From positions 1,488,001 to 1,552,000 of the forward strand of contig CAVSZC010000005.1 of assembly GCA_963732365.1 (NCBI GenBank): a stretch of 64,000 bases of DNA, in the 5' to 3' direction. The position numbers were made by a program, and so were the translations under genes. The DNA is from SR-FBR-E99 sp963732365. Its GTDB lineage: Bacteria > Bacteroidota > Bacteroidia > Bacteroidales > VadinHA17. The notes under the pieces are model-generated. The model worked only from the letters and a program-made list of their open reading frames with translations, made no database searches and was not told the DNA's origin. Each line of letters opens with the position of its first letter. The first letter of the stretch is position 1. Shown here piece by piece: positions 44,249 to 52,307 of this stretch.

Positions 44249-45559
44249 TCAGCTTTCTATCCTTTTGATACTTGCCCCGAGTGCGTTGAGCCTTACGTCC
44301 AGGTTCTGGTATCCGCGGTCTATCTGCTCTATGTTGTGTATGATGCTTTTGCCTTCGGCGCTCATCGCGGCAATGAGCAATGCCACTCCAGCCCTTATGT
44401 CAGGGCTGCTCATAGATATGCCTCTCAGCTTCTGCCGCCGCTCAAGCCCTATCACCGTGGCCCTGTGAGGATCACACAAAATGATACGGGCTCCCATGTC
44501 AATCAGCTTGTCGACGAAGAACAGGCGGCTCTCGAACATCTTCTGGTGAATGAGCACACTTCCTTTTGCCTGTGTCGCAACGACGAGAAGCACACTTAGC
44601 AGATCAGGTGTCAGTCCCGGCCATGGATGATCATATATTGTAAGCACTGACCCGTCCAGATAATTCTGTACCTCATACATAGACTGCTCATGTACAATGA
44701 TATCATCCCCTTCAGTGGTCAGATCAATACCGAGCTGTCTGAATTTCTCCGGTATCACACCGAGATGTTCTATTCCGGCATCCTTGATTCTTAGTCCTGA
44801 ACCTGTCATCGCAGCCAGTCCGATAAAGGACCCTGTTTCTATCATATCAGGCAACAGCCTGTGTGAACAGCCGTTAAGCGAAGACACCCCTTCTATTGTC
44901 AGCAGGTTTGACTTTATACCGCCTATTCTTGCACCCATACGGTTCAGCATGAGACAAAGCTGCTGAACATAAGGTTCACACGCGGCATTATAGATCGTGG
45001 TAGTCCCCTTCGCCATTACCGCAGCCATCAGGATATTGGCCGTTCCGGTTACCGAAGGTTCATCGAGAAGTAGTGCGTTTCCCACGAGACCGTCGGTGGT
45101 GAGGTTATAGTAGCCCAGGCCGTATTCGTAGCTGGCTTTCACTCCAAGCTTCTCAAATCCAACGATATGAGTATCCATTCGCCTGCGGCCTATCTTGTCT
45201 CCGCCGGGCTTAGGAATAAATGATTTCTTAAATCGTGCCAGCAGGGGCCCGGCAATCATGACAGATCCCCTGAGCTGATTTGCCTTCCGGTGAAAGGTAG
45301 GATCAGTCAGTTTTTCTGTATCAATCTTCTCTGCCCTGAATGAGAAGGTATCTTCATTTATTCGCCTGATCTCTACGCCGAGGTCGGTGAGGATCTCTAA
45401 GAGCAAACGCACATCAAGAATATCAGGGATATTGGAGATCACCACCTCCTCCTTTGTCAGGAGGACTGCGCACATTACCTGTAATGCCTCATTTTTTGCT
45501 CCCTGGGGGACGATAACTCCGCTGAGTTTCTTTCCTCCTGTGACTTCAAAGGACTGCAT
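44249..45559 (-). CDS. murA: UDP-N-acetylglucosamine 1-carboxyvinyltransferase MurA (Cys to Asp active site)
   Basis: First committed step of peptidoglycan synthesis. 436 residues from ATG 45559. The frame stays open for 78 codons upstream over the murB start, but homologues begin SFEVTGGKKLSGVI. Lys22 in QGAKNEA is the conserved catalytic Lys. The active-site loop reads KPGGDKIGRRRMD, with Asp121 where E. coli has Cys115. That change is known to make MurA insensitive to fosfomycin. The family end, YQNLDVRLNALGA, is present. It is divergent from murB with 52 bases between. Confidence 0.94.
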   Translation of the reverse strand: MQSFEVTGGKKLSGVIVPQGAKNEALQVMCAVLLTKEEVVISNIPDILDVRLLLEILTDLGVEIRRINEDTFSFRAEKIDTEKLTDPTFHRKANQLRGSVMIAGPLLARFKKSFIPKPGGDKIGRRRMDTHIVGFEKLGVKASYEYGLGYYNLTTDGLVGNALLLDEPSVTGTANILMAAVMAKGTTTIYNAACEPYVQQLCLMLNRMGARIGGIKSNLLTIEGVSSLNGCSHRLLPDMIETGSFIGLAAMTGSGLRIKDAGIEHLGVIPEKFRQLGIDLTTEGDDIIVHEQSMYEVQNYLDGSVLTIYDHPWPGLTPDLLSVLLVVATQAKGSVLIHQKMFESRLFFVDKLIDMGARIILCDPHRATVIGLERRQKLRGISMSSPDIRAGVALLIAAMSAEGKSIIHNIEQIDRGYQNLDVRLNALGASIKRIES

Positions 45560-45611
45560 AATTGTTTTTTTCGAAGCTACGATAACTGTTTTAATTCTTA
45601 TCATTGTGACA

Positions 45612-46649
45612 ATGATTGGGATCGAAAAAAATATAAACCTGAAAGCCTTCAACACCTTCGGCGTTGATGCCGTGGCACGATACTTTTGCCGGCTGAGGCA
45701 ACCGAATGAGCTCGTCACACTTTTTGAAAATGAAGATATCAGGGCAATGGTAGTCAACCCATTGAATATTCTTGTACTGGGGGAGGGGAGCAATATACTT
45801 TTTACAGGAGACTACTCCGGCCTGGTGATTAAAAATGAGATCATGGGGGTGAGGGTACTTGAAGAAGACGAAAGTAGTATCCTTATTGAAGCCGGAGCAG
45901 GGGAGAGATGGAATGATCTTGTCGGATATGCCGTAGGAAGAAACTGGAGCGGCCTGGAAAACCTGGGAGGTATTCCGGGTACCGTTGGTGCAGCCCCTGT
46001 GCAGAATATCGGCGCATACGGAGTAGAGGTTTCTTCTCTTATAGAAAGGGTTACTGCATGGAATATTGACAGTAAGAGTTGGCTCACTCTCAGTAATGCC
46101 GATTGCAGCTTCGGGTACCGGGACAGTATTTTCAAAAATGAACTGAGGGACAAGGCAATAATTGTCTCTGTCGTGTTCAGGCTGACAAAGGGGACCGTGC
46201 CAATGTCACTTTCTTATGCAGCTCTCACTGATGAGCTCTGCAGGAGAAACCTTTTGCATCCTGACATCAGCGATGTCTTTGAAGTAGTTCAGGATGTCAG
46301 GAGAACAAAGCTTCCCGATCTGAAGGTCATGGGTAACGCCGGCAGTTTCTTCAAGAATCCGGTCATTGATGCAGCCCATAAGCTCAGCCTGGAGCAGCTA
46401 TATCCTGATCTGAGTTCTAACCCTCAGGGCAGTGGCTTCAAGATACCTGCAGGATGGCTTATTGAAAAGGCCGGATGGAAGGGTTTCAGGTCGGGTGATG
46501 CAGGATGCTACGAAAGGCAGGCTCTGATACTTATTAATTACGGTAAAGCCACCGGAAAAGATATTCTTGAGCTTTCGGAACGTATACAGGCTTCCGTCAT
46601 GGAAAAGTTTGGCATCTCTCTCGAGAGGGAGGTGAACCTGATCCCCTGA
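45612..46649 (+). CDS. murB: UDP-N-acetylenolpyruvoylglucosamine reductase MurB
   Basis: 345 residues from ATG 45612. The annotatable frame is open from 45387, but that part lies over murA. FAD-binding and substrate motifs are LGEGSNILF, GLENLGGIPGTVGAAPVQNIGAYG (quoted in part) and MGNAGSFFKNPV with the active-site Ser. The C-terminal Glu is in LEREVNLIP. E. coli type I form. It reduces the MurA product. Its stop abuts the nitroreductase stop. Confidence 0.94.
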   Translation: MIGIEKNINLKAFNTFGVDAVARYFCRLRQPNELVTLFENEDIRAMVVNPLNILVLGEGSNILFTGDYSGLVIKNEIMGVRVLEEDESSILIEAGAGERWNDLVGYAVGRNWSGLENLGGIPGTVGAAPVQNIGAYGVEVSSLIERVTAWNIDSKSWLTLSNADCSFGYRDSIFKNELRDKAIIVSVVFRLTKGTVPMSLSYAALTDELCRRNLLHPDISDVFEVVQDVRRTKLPDLKVMGNAGSFFKNPVIDAAHKLSLEQLYPDLSSNPQGSGFKIPAGWLIEKAGWKGFRSGDAGCYERQALILINYGKATGKDILELSERIQASVMEKFGISLEREVNLIP

Positions 46650-47309
46650 CTATTTCTGAGGAACACCAACTGACTGTGCCAGTATTATAATCTGGGTGGA
46701 CTTTAACCCCATCTCCGGAGCCAGCCTGTCACGCGGCACCATAGCCCTGATGACGCAGCCAAGACCTTCTGAGGCACACCAGAGATAGACATTCTGTGCC
46801 ATGAAGCCTGTGTTTGCCCATGATGAGAGCAGGTCAGTGTCAGTTATTGTCTCCCCCTCTTTCTTGCCTCTCTTTGTCATGTCAGAAACGTATACCAGGT
46901 TCACTGGTGCCGTTGCCGGGAAATCCTGAGTTCCGGTTAGTGCCCTTATATCCCTGTCATGTATCTGTTTCAGAATGTTTGTCGTTGCATCATAGAGATA
47001 AAGTCCGGTTTCCATGGTAACATAAACATCCATCTCCTGGAAGTTATGTGATGAAGGAGCTGTCCGGTGTCCGTCAGGCCTGCGGTTTATGCCCCACGCG
47101 GCCCAGAGAAGGTCTGAAAGCTGCTGCGTAGACAGGCTGTCACTGGTAAAGGCCCTTACTGACTGCCTTTCGTTCAGTGCATCCATCAGCGGTTTACCAC
47201 CAGACCTGTGCGGGGCGGGCAGTGTTATATCCTGTGCTGAAACCATTACAGGGGATAAAGTTAAGCTCATTATAAGAAGAATGAAACCGGTTTGAAAGAT
47301 CTTTTTCAT
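46650..47309 (-). CDS. Secreted nitroreductase-family protein (SagB/ThcOx-like)
   Basis: 219 residues with a signal peptide (VSAQD). Core motifs are LPAPHRSGGKPLMDALNERQSVRAF (quoted in part), LSDLLWAAWGINR, TAPSSHNFQEMDVYV and NTGFMAQNVYLWCASEGLGCV (quoted in part), which match FMN-dependent nitroreductases of the SagB branch. An exported member is somewhat unusual. The substrate is unknown. Not linked to azole-peptide genes here. Confidence 0.82.
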   Translation of the reverse strand: MKKIFQTGFILLIMSLTLSPVMVSAQDITLPAPHRSGGKPLMDALNERQSVRAFTSDSLSTQQLSDLLWAAWGINRRPDGHRTAPSSHNFQEMDVYVTMETGLYLYDATTNILKQIHDRDIRALTGTQDFPATAPVNLVYVSDMTKRGKKEGETITDTDLLSSWANTGFMAQNVYLWCASEGLGCVIRAMVPRDRLAPEMGLKSTQIIILAQSVGVPQK

Positions 47310-47372
47310 AGTTGTATTTATTAGTCCTGCCTGAGCAATGGATAAATCAAATATACAAAATTGCCGGAGTCA

Positions 47373-48725
47373 TCACCCGTTTTGCTTGCCCGATCTCCAG
47401 CCTCGTGCAGCCTTCGCATGCTTCGGGGCCAGGTAGAGGGTTGACATGATTCTGCCGGCCATAAAAGCGATGGAGGCAGAGACAACACCTGTGAGGTTCA
47501 GGAATACAACACAAACAAGAAGTACCGCAATTATCCCTATGAGCTCCAATGCAGTTGCAACCGAGATAGGAGAGGTTGTGCCGTTTATTATAAGTGATGA
47601 TCTCTGGAAGTTCAGAAGGACTGTGAGTGCTGGCAGAAGGATCATTATCTTTAAAGGAAGATATGACAGGTCGGCAAGATCCTTGCTCAGGCCGGAGACG
47701 TTTATAAACCAGAGATCAGCCAGGGGAGTGAAGGCCAGCACTGATATCAGCACCGTTACCAGCATACCAAGATATAATGCAAAATTTCTCAATGCCGGGT
47801 AGTTCTGTCTCTTATCGCCTATCAGCGCAATATTCACCTCCTGGTATGATAATCCCATGCTTCTGAAAATGAACACCAGTGAGCCCACGACAGGGAGTAC
47901 AGCCAGCGATTCGACCGCCATATAGCTCCTGCCAAGGAAAAAGGTAACGAAGGGATGCACACCCAGCGACAGTATTGAGGTAAGCGCCAGCGGATAATAG
48001 AACCTGGTAATTGATCTTAAGTTAAGGGTGCCATTCTCAGCGTCATCTTTCTGAAGCAGGGTCTTCAGGGTCCGTGAAACCATAATCCTTGTCGCTATTG
48101 CTTCACAAAGAACCGCCAGTGACATTGCTCCCGCACCAACATATGCCCCTTTCACTCCTGCAGTATATAGAATCACTCCAACGATCACAATAACTGACAG
48201 CCGCATGGTGGTACCGTAAGTCACCCTTCGCGTAAGGTTATTCCTGATCAGAATACCCTGGTAGAACCTTCTGTAGCCTATTGATGCAGCCCAGGGAAGA
48301 AAAATCAAAAGCGCAATGTGTGCAAGATGTGCAACATCTTCGGGCACTTCCATGAGACGTACGACGATGAATCTGAATACGGGCGGAATAAGAATTATAA
48401 GCTGTAAACCTGTAATACCGGAATTAAGGATGTCTGTAAATTGTTTCAGTTTCTTATATGAATGGCGTCCCTTTACAAGGCTGGTGGAGGCGCTCATCAG
48501 CATTATTATCGGGGCTTCGATAATCATTGCAAACGATCCTGCTATGCCAAAAGCAGCAAGGTTATGCTTTGCATCATCAAGCCGGGCAATAAAGGCAATT
48601 AGAAAAGGCTGCTCGATGGCCATCATCAGCCAGGTAAGAGCGAGCGGCCCCCAGAACAGGATTATTCTGCGGTATGTAAGATTTTCAGTTATTTCCGGAA
48701 TTTTAAAAGTATCAAAGATAGTTCT
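47373..48725 (-). CDS. ANKH/MATE-like polytopic membrane protein with no standard start at the expected N terminus
   Basis: About 12 hydrophobic helices. The first ATG (48626) gives 417 residues but cuts into what looks like helix 1. The same frame is open for 33 more codons up to a TAA at 48726-48728 and encodes YRRIILFWGPLALTWL, which completes helix 1 in the pattern WGPLALTWLMMAIEQPFLIAFI (quoted in part). That pattern is typical of this family, as is EAPIIMLMSASTSLV. No ATG, GTG or TTG occurs in those 33 codons, so a rare start such as ATT or CTG, or a lost start, must be considered. The transported substrate is unknown. Confidence 0.7.
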   Translation of the reverse strand, partial: RTIFDTFKIPEITENLTYRRIILFWGPLALTWLMMAIEQPFLIAFIARLDDAKHNLAAFGIAGSFAMIIEAPIIMLMSASTSLVKGRHSYKKLKQFTDILNSGITGLQLIILIPPVFRFIVVRLMEVPEDVAHLAHIALLIFLPWAASIGYRRFYQGILIRNNLTRRVTYGTTMRLSVIVIVGVILYTAGVKGAYVGAGAMSLAVLCEAIATRIMVSRTLKTLLQKDDAENGTLNLRSITRFYYPLALTSILSLGVHPFVTFFLGRSYMAVESLAVLPVVGSLVFIFRSMGLSYQEVNIALIGDKRQNYPALRNFALYLGMLVTVLISVLAFTPLADLWFINVSGLSKDLADLSYLPLKIMILLPALTVLLNFQRSSLIINGTTSPISVATALELIGIIAVLLVCVVFLNLTGVVSASIAFMAGRIMSTLYLAPKHAKAARGWRSGKQNG

Positions 48726-48815
48726 TTATTAATGAGGATGGGGGGATGCGGTAAGGCAGATGTTATTAATTGGTTTTGCGGCTTCAGGAAGGGAGCCTCT
48801 GGTTTACATGTTTCC

Positions 48816-48950
48816 GGCGGGGGTGTCAGCCCGCCAGCTGGCGGGCTGACCATCCCTTAGCTTGCTCCCCTGCAGGCTGGCCCCTCGCTAAAATAGCCCA
48901 GGGGGCTATTTTGTGACGTTCGGCCCTAAATACAAAACAACCAGCATGCT
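48816..48950. repeat. 135-bp repeat with variable hairpin, copy 1
   Basis: Opens GGCGGGGGTGT, then a hairpin CAGCCCGCCAGCTGGCGGGCTG (quoted as arms CAGCCCGCCAG and CTGGCGGGCTG), then ACCATCCCTTAGCTTGCTCC. An inner hairpin AAAATAGCCC/GGGCTATTTT with loop AGG follows, then CGGCCCTAAATACAAAACAACC. Copy 2 is at 49053-49188. Confidence 0.85.
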
Positions 48951-49052
48951 GTACCTTTATCCCTGTCGCTCCATCGCCCACTCGTCCATTGGCCTAATCG
49001 CCCATTCCCCCATTCCTCCATTCCCCGACTCGCCTGTTCTCTTCAGATCAGA

Positions 49053-49188
49053 GGCGGGGGTGTGCCGCCTCGCCGGGCTCGGCGGCACCATCCCTTAGCT
49101 TGCTCCCCTGCAGGCTGGCTCCTCGCTAAAATAGCCCCCCGGGCTATTTTGTGACGCTCGGCCCTAAATACAAAACAACCACCATGCT
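49053..49188. repeat. 135-bp repeat with variable hairpin, copy 2
   Basis: Same flanks as copy 1 (GGCGGGGGTGT, ACCATCCCTTAGC), but the first hairpin has different arms, GCCGCC and GGCGGC around TCGCCGGGCTC. The inner hairpin AAAATAGCCC/GGGCTATTTT keeps its arms with loop CCC. The right end runs into the nested palindrome before attL. Confidence 0.85.
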
Positions 49189-49287
49189 TCGCATGTTTCT
49201 TTTTGTTTTTAAAATCCCCTGCAGAAAGCGAGCTTTCTTCGGGGTTTTTCAAAAACAAAAACCCCCTTTAGGGGGTGGTTGTTTTGT
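49170..49287. repeat. Nested inverted repeats next to attL
   Basis: Outer arms ACAAAACAACCACC (49170-49183) and GGTGGTTGTTTTGT (49274-49287) are a perfect 14-base inverted repeat. Inside, TTTTTGTTTTT (49200-49210) faces AAAAACAAAAA (49251-49261), CCCC faces GGGG, and GAAAGC/GCTTTC (49224-49237) is at the centre. A minus-strand terminator hairpin lies within the right part. Confidence 0.75.
49249..49276 (-). terminator. Rho-independent terminator, probably the original ssrA terminator
   Basis: ACCCCC (49261-49266), loop TTTA, GGGGGT (49271-49276). Read on the minus strand, the hairpin is followed by TTTTTGTTTTTG. Before the element inserted, this would have lain about 20-45 bases downstream of the ssrA 3' end. 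It now sits at the far end of the insert. Confidence 0.65.
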
Positions 49288-49295
49288 GCTTGATC

Positions 49296-49312
49296 GTGGA
49301 GCTGGCGGGAGT
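49296..49312. repeat. attL: left direct repeat of the ssrA-integrated element
   Basis: GTGGAGCTGGCGGGAGT is identical to 59595-59611, which is the 3' end of ssrA (acceptor and T-arm part). Identity continues loosely for six more bases (ATAACC against CGAACC). It lies 161 bases before the integrase start. Confidence 0.9.
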
Positions 49313-49438
49313 ATAACCTTCGCTATGTGAAATTCAAGTAAAGTGATATAAAGATAAACAATATCAAGGAGTTAGTGTTAATAACTATTTTGCTCTTAAA
49401 GTTAAAATATATGTAATATATGCATAATTAAACCATTT

Positions 49439-49463
49439 GCTGTGTGTATATTTGTGTGTAAGA
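49439..49463 (+). repeat. Candidate integrase arm-type site, left
   Basis: GCTGTGTG, six-base spacer TATATT, then TGTGTGTAAGA. The same 8+6+11 layout in the same orientation occurs at 59515-59539 near the other end, with a different spacer. TATATTTG (49447-49454) inside it is a perfect Bacteroidota -7 box about 20 bases before the integrase ATG, so integrase binding here could block its own promoter. Confidence 0.6.
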
Positions 49464-49473
49464 AATACGACAC

Positions 49474-50751
49474 ATGGCACACGTCAAATTTTACCCACTT
49501 AGGAGGAAGGATTCAGAGGGAAATTTATCCGACACTAACCTTCCGATAATTGCAAAATATTCTTACAACGGTAAGCGATTAGAGTATTACACACGCGAGA
49601 GGTGTGATCTCGCTTACTTCAATCTTAATTATGCTGCTCTCGGCAAAGATCCGATAAAGACAATCGCGCCTCACTCAGACATTATGAATGCTAACCTCAA
49701 GAGTATTGAGCGGCATATTCTAAAGATTGAGTCCGATGCTATTACTGCTGGCATACCGATTTCTATTGAATACTTCCGAACTGAGTTAAAAAAGAAGCTG
49801 CGACCAGAGCCGGAGAAGAAGAGGGTCACACTAACAGAGTACATTGATATTTACATTGCAAACATACCCACACGCACTAATCCGCGAACGGGTAAGAAGC
49901 TATCTCTGGCAATGAGTAAGAAATACGGCACGATAAAGTCGCTGTTTGCCGACTTCTGCAAGTTTAAAGGGCGCGCTTATGATTTTGCTGATATCAATGC
50001 GACATTCTACCGAGAGTTTAATAGCTACATGATGAATGAGAAGAAGTATGCTACCAACACAATGGGACGTGCTATAAAGTTTTTGAAGACAATTCTCAAT
50101 GATGCAGTGTCGAATAATAAGAGCGATAATCTCGAATTTAGAGACCTACTCAAAGGCGGCGCAGAAGAAGCAGACGCAGTATTTCTTAACGAAGAAGAGC
50201 TGCTGAAAATATATCAACTTGACTTGAAGGCGAATGCACGTTTGGACCGCGTGAGGGATGTTTTCTTAATAGGGTGCATGACGGGGTTGAGATTTTCTGA
50301 TTTCTCAACACTCAAGAAAGAGGATATCGACGTACGCAATAAGAGAATAAGGATTAAGACACGGAAGACGGGAGCAAAAGTTGTTATCCCGTTACATCCG
50401 ACTGTTATCAGTATTCTCGAAAAATATAATTACGAGATACCGAGGGCAATCACTAACCAGCGATTTAACGACTACGTTAAAGAAGTGTGCCAAGAAGCGA
50501 AGCTAAACGACTCGTTTACTAAGCATATTACAAAGGGCGGCCAAGATACTTCAGAGACAATGGAAAAGTGGAAAGCAGTCAGCAGTCATACAGCGCGAAG
50601 ATCATTTGCTACTAACGCAGTGAATAAAGGAATAAGCACGTTACTCGTTATGGGTATTACGGGACACACATCTGAGCGTCAGTTGATACAGTACATAAAG
50701 AATTCAAAAGATGATAAAGCAGACAAATTTGCAGAAGCAGCAGGGTGGTAA
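49474..50751 (+). CDS. int: Tyrosine recombinase / integrase
   Basis: 425 residues of the Bacteroidota phage-integrase type: N-terminal arm-binding domain, SAM-like core-binding domain (about 115-215, LTEYIDIYIANIP to TILNDAVSN) and a C-terminal catalytic domain. The catalytic set can be read: Arg in GCMTGLRFSD, the beta-hairpin Lys in RIKTRKTGAK, His-x-x-Arg in SSHTARRSFATN, Gly-His in GITGHTS, and Tyr in QLIQYIK. Its position beside attL at ssrA marks it as the integrase of this element. The next gene overlaps by 41 bases. Confidence 0.95.
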   Translation: MAHVKFYPLRRKDSEGNLSDTNLPIIAKYSYNGKRLEYYTRERCDLAYFNLNYAALGKDPIKTIAPHSDIMNANLKSIERHILKIESDAITAGIPISIEYFRTELKKKLRPEPEKKRVTLTEYIDIYIANIPTRTNPRTGKKLSLAMSKKYGTIKSLFADFCKFKGRAYDFADINATFYREFNSYMMNEKKYATNTMGRAIKFLKTILNDAVSNNKSDNLEFRDLLKGGAEEADAVFLNEEELLKIYQLDLKANARLDRVRDVFLIGCMTGLRFSDFSTLKKEDIDVRNKRIRIKTRKTGAKVVIPLHPTVISILEKYNYEIPRAITNQRFNDYVKEVCQEAKLNDSFTKHITKGGQDTSETMEKWKAVSSHTARRSFATNAVNKGISTLLVMGITGHTSERQLIQYIKNSKDDKADKFAEAAGW

Positions 50752-51457
50752 GCATCTGATCCTCTCTGAAGCAGATCGGAGATATAGAAATGAAGTTGCT
50801 CGGATTGAAGCCGTATTGACAACTGCACCCTCACGAGAGAAGTTTATACAGTCAGAACTCGACTTCATTGATCGGCTTCTGCATACACCGAAGCATATCA
50901 ACCCCCGTAATGACTGCGTTCTAGATACCTTGAAGGGCGGGTTCAAGGATTGGTACTTTATGATTGACACTAAAGGTTATCCACTTGATTACGTTAGAAT
51001 GCTACGGCATCAATATCAGATTTATCTCAGTGGTAATATCAATTTTATCGGAGAAGAGTTGACCGACAAAGCAAAAGTGATCGCTGAGGCCATTATGCTC
51101 TATAAGCTGGAAGAGTGGTTGACTGCTTTGAGAGATGGAGTTGAAGTTCATACAGATATCCACTCTCTGATTAAGCCCGGACGTGACCAGGGGAATTATC
51201 GTATCATTGACAGTCTGCTGCTCAAGTGCAGCGAAGAGATATCACATATTGCGAATTTTAATAGCAAGAATTACGCGGCATTGTATTTTATCATCTTCAA
51301 GAAATATCAGATATTTAAGACGGAAACCACTTTCACGGATCTTCAGAATCGGCTTGATCAATATTTCAACCAAGACACAACATCATATAAACCGAACAAG
51401 CTAACGAAGGCAGCAGAAGCGCTGAAAAGTAAGTATCGATGGGTTGACGAAATATAG
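50711..51457 (+). CDS. Unrecognised protein downstream of integrase
   Basis: 248 residues, no signal peptide or membrane helix, rich in charged helices. The text LSEADRRYRNEVARIEAVLT, DFIDRLLHTPKHINPRNDC and SLLLKCSEEISHIANFNSKN (some quoted in part) matches no family I know. The start overlaps the integrase end by 41 bases, suggesting co-translation. It may be an accessory recombination or regulatory factor, but that is a guess from position. Stop overlaps the AGTCCCCTC inverted repeat. Confidence 0.65.
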   Translation: MIKQTNLQKQQGGKHLILSEADRRYRNEVARIEAVLTTAPSREKFIQSELDFIDRLLHTPKHINPRNDCVLDTLKGGFKDWYFMIDTKGYPLDYVRMLRHQYQIYLSGNINFIGEELTDKAKVIAEAIMLYKLEEWLTALRDGVEVHTDIHSLIKPGRDQGNYRIIDSLLLKCSEEISHIANFNSKNYAALYFIIFKKYQIFKTETTFTDLQNRLDQYFNQDTTSYKPNKLTKAAEALKSKYRWVDEI

Positions 51458-51561
51458 TCCCCTCAAAATCCCCTCGCTTCATACCGTCATTTTTTCAAGT
51501 ATCTATTTATCAATATGATATAAATAGCACCTGTCCCCTATTTGAGGGGACTGAGGGGACT
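51456..51561. promoter_or_regulatory. GAGGGGACT operator repeats in inverted pairs
   Basis: AGTCCCCTCAAA (51456-51467) is a perfect inverted copy of TTTGAGGGGACT (51541-51552). On the right GAGGGGACT occurs twice in tandem (51544-51552, 51553-51561). On the left there is a matching second half-site, TCCCCTC (51470-51476). The two clusters flank about 63 bases of A+T-rich DNA. The right cluster lies exactly between the -33 and -7 boxes of the next gene. Confidence 0.65.
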
Positions 51562-51573
51562 GCTGTAATTTTG
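51541..51573 (+). promoter_or_regulatory. Bacteroidota-type promoter of the HTH gene
   Basis: TTTG at 51541-51544 and TAATTTTG at 51566-51573 are separated by 21 bases, which fits the -33 TTTG / -7 TAnnTTTG consensus well. The expected start of transcription is near 51580, 18 bases before the ATG at 51598. Two GAGGGGACT repeats fill the spacer. Confidence 0.65.
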
Positions 51574-51597
51574 CCATAACGTGTTAACAGAGAAAAA

Positions 51598-51903
51598 ATG
51601 GAATTTACAGCAGAACGCATGACGCTTGAAAGATTACCCGATGCAATGAGTTATTTGCTCGGAGAGATCGCTGACATAAAAGCGATTTTACGCAATCGGC
51701 CAGAGAGTGAAAAGACTGAAGACATCAGACTGAACGGGGATAAAGAGCTAGCTCAATACCTCCACTGTTCAGTTCAGACCGTTCAAATGCTCAAGCGACG
51801 TGGGCAGATAAGTTTTCATCGGATGGGGCGACGGTGTTACTACCTATCATCTGAGATTGACCGTGACCTTGCAGTCGCATCGCACAAACTCAATAAAAAG
51901 TAA
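51598..51903 (+). CDS. HTH DNA-binding protein (excisionase/AlpA-like)
   Basis: 101 residues. The C-terminal 60 residues form an HTH_17-type winged helix: DKELAQYLHCSVQTVQMLKRRG, then ISFHRMGRRCYYLSSEIDR (first quoted in part). In Bacteroidota mobile elements this gene usually acts as an excisionase or regulator. Its promoter contains tandem GAGGGGACT repeats, so autoregulation is likely. ATG 51598. The next gene starts two bases after its stop. Confidence 0.82.
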   Translation: MEFTAERMTLERLPDAMSYLLGEIADIKAILRNRPESEKTEDIRLNGDKELAQYLHCSVQTVQMLKRRGQISFHRMGRRCYYLSSEIDRDLAVASHKLNKK

Positions 51904-51905
51904 CA

Positions 51906-52286
51906 ATGAGACAGCTACCCGAACAGTTTAGCAAGAACGGTCTGAATTATCGGCTTGTCATGCGTAATGACAAGGTTGCACTGTATGAGTTGACTTGGGG
52001 TGGTGATTGTTGCGGCTGGGAAGTGGCACGAATCTTCACTTATGGTGAACGAGCGATCAACGGACGTACAATAGAAGCTGCCGAAGCGTTGCCCTCAAAT
52101 GAAATGTTTGGCATGGAAGGCAAACTCACCAAGAGTCAAGCATTTCATTCTCTTAGCCGCAAGAAAGCTGAAGAGTATTTCTTCACACTGTCAGAGAGGC
52201 TGAGAAATCCAAATGTACCATATACGTATGAGAAATTAGGCACTATCTCCTCTGAGGAGTATCAAAGTACTACTCCGAGGGTTTAA
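51906..52286 (+). CDS. Unrecognised small protein
   Basis: 126 residues, compact alpha/beta text without membrane segments: LNYRLVMRNDKVALYELTWGG, WEVARIFTYGERAI and KKAEEYFFTLSERL (first quoted in part). No family recognised. Its place after the HTH gene, two bases apart, suggests the same transcript. Confidence 0.6.
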   Translation: MRQLPEQFSKNGLNYRLVMRNDKVALYELTWGGDCCGWEVARIFTYGERAINGRTIEAAEALPSNEMFGMEGKLTKSQAFHSLSRKKAEEYFFTLSERLRNPNVPYTYEKLGTISSEEYQSTTPRV

Positions 52287-52307
52287 CGCCTCTAGCAAAC
52301 AAGCGTA

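Noticed and set aside
45560..45793. N-terminal extension of MurA in the open frame
   Set aside because: It overlaps the murB 5' region and homologues begin at SFEVTGGKKLSG. The extension has no recognisable signal or domain.
46650..47309. SagB-like protein as part of an azole-modified peptide cluster
   Set aside because: No YcaO, E1-like or precursor peptide gene adjacent. The neighbours are murB and a membrane transporter.
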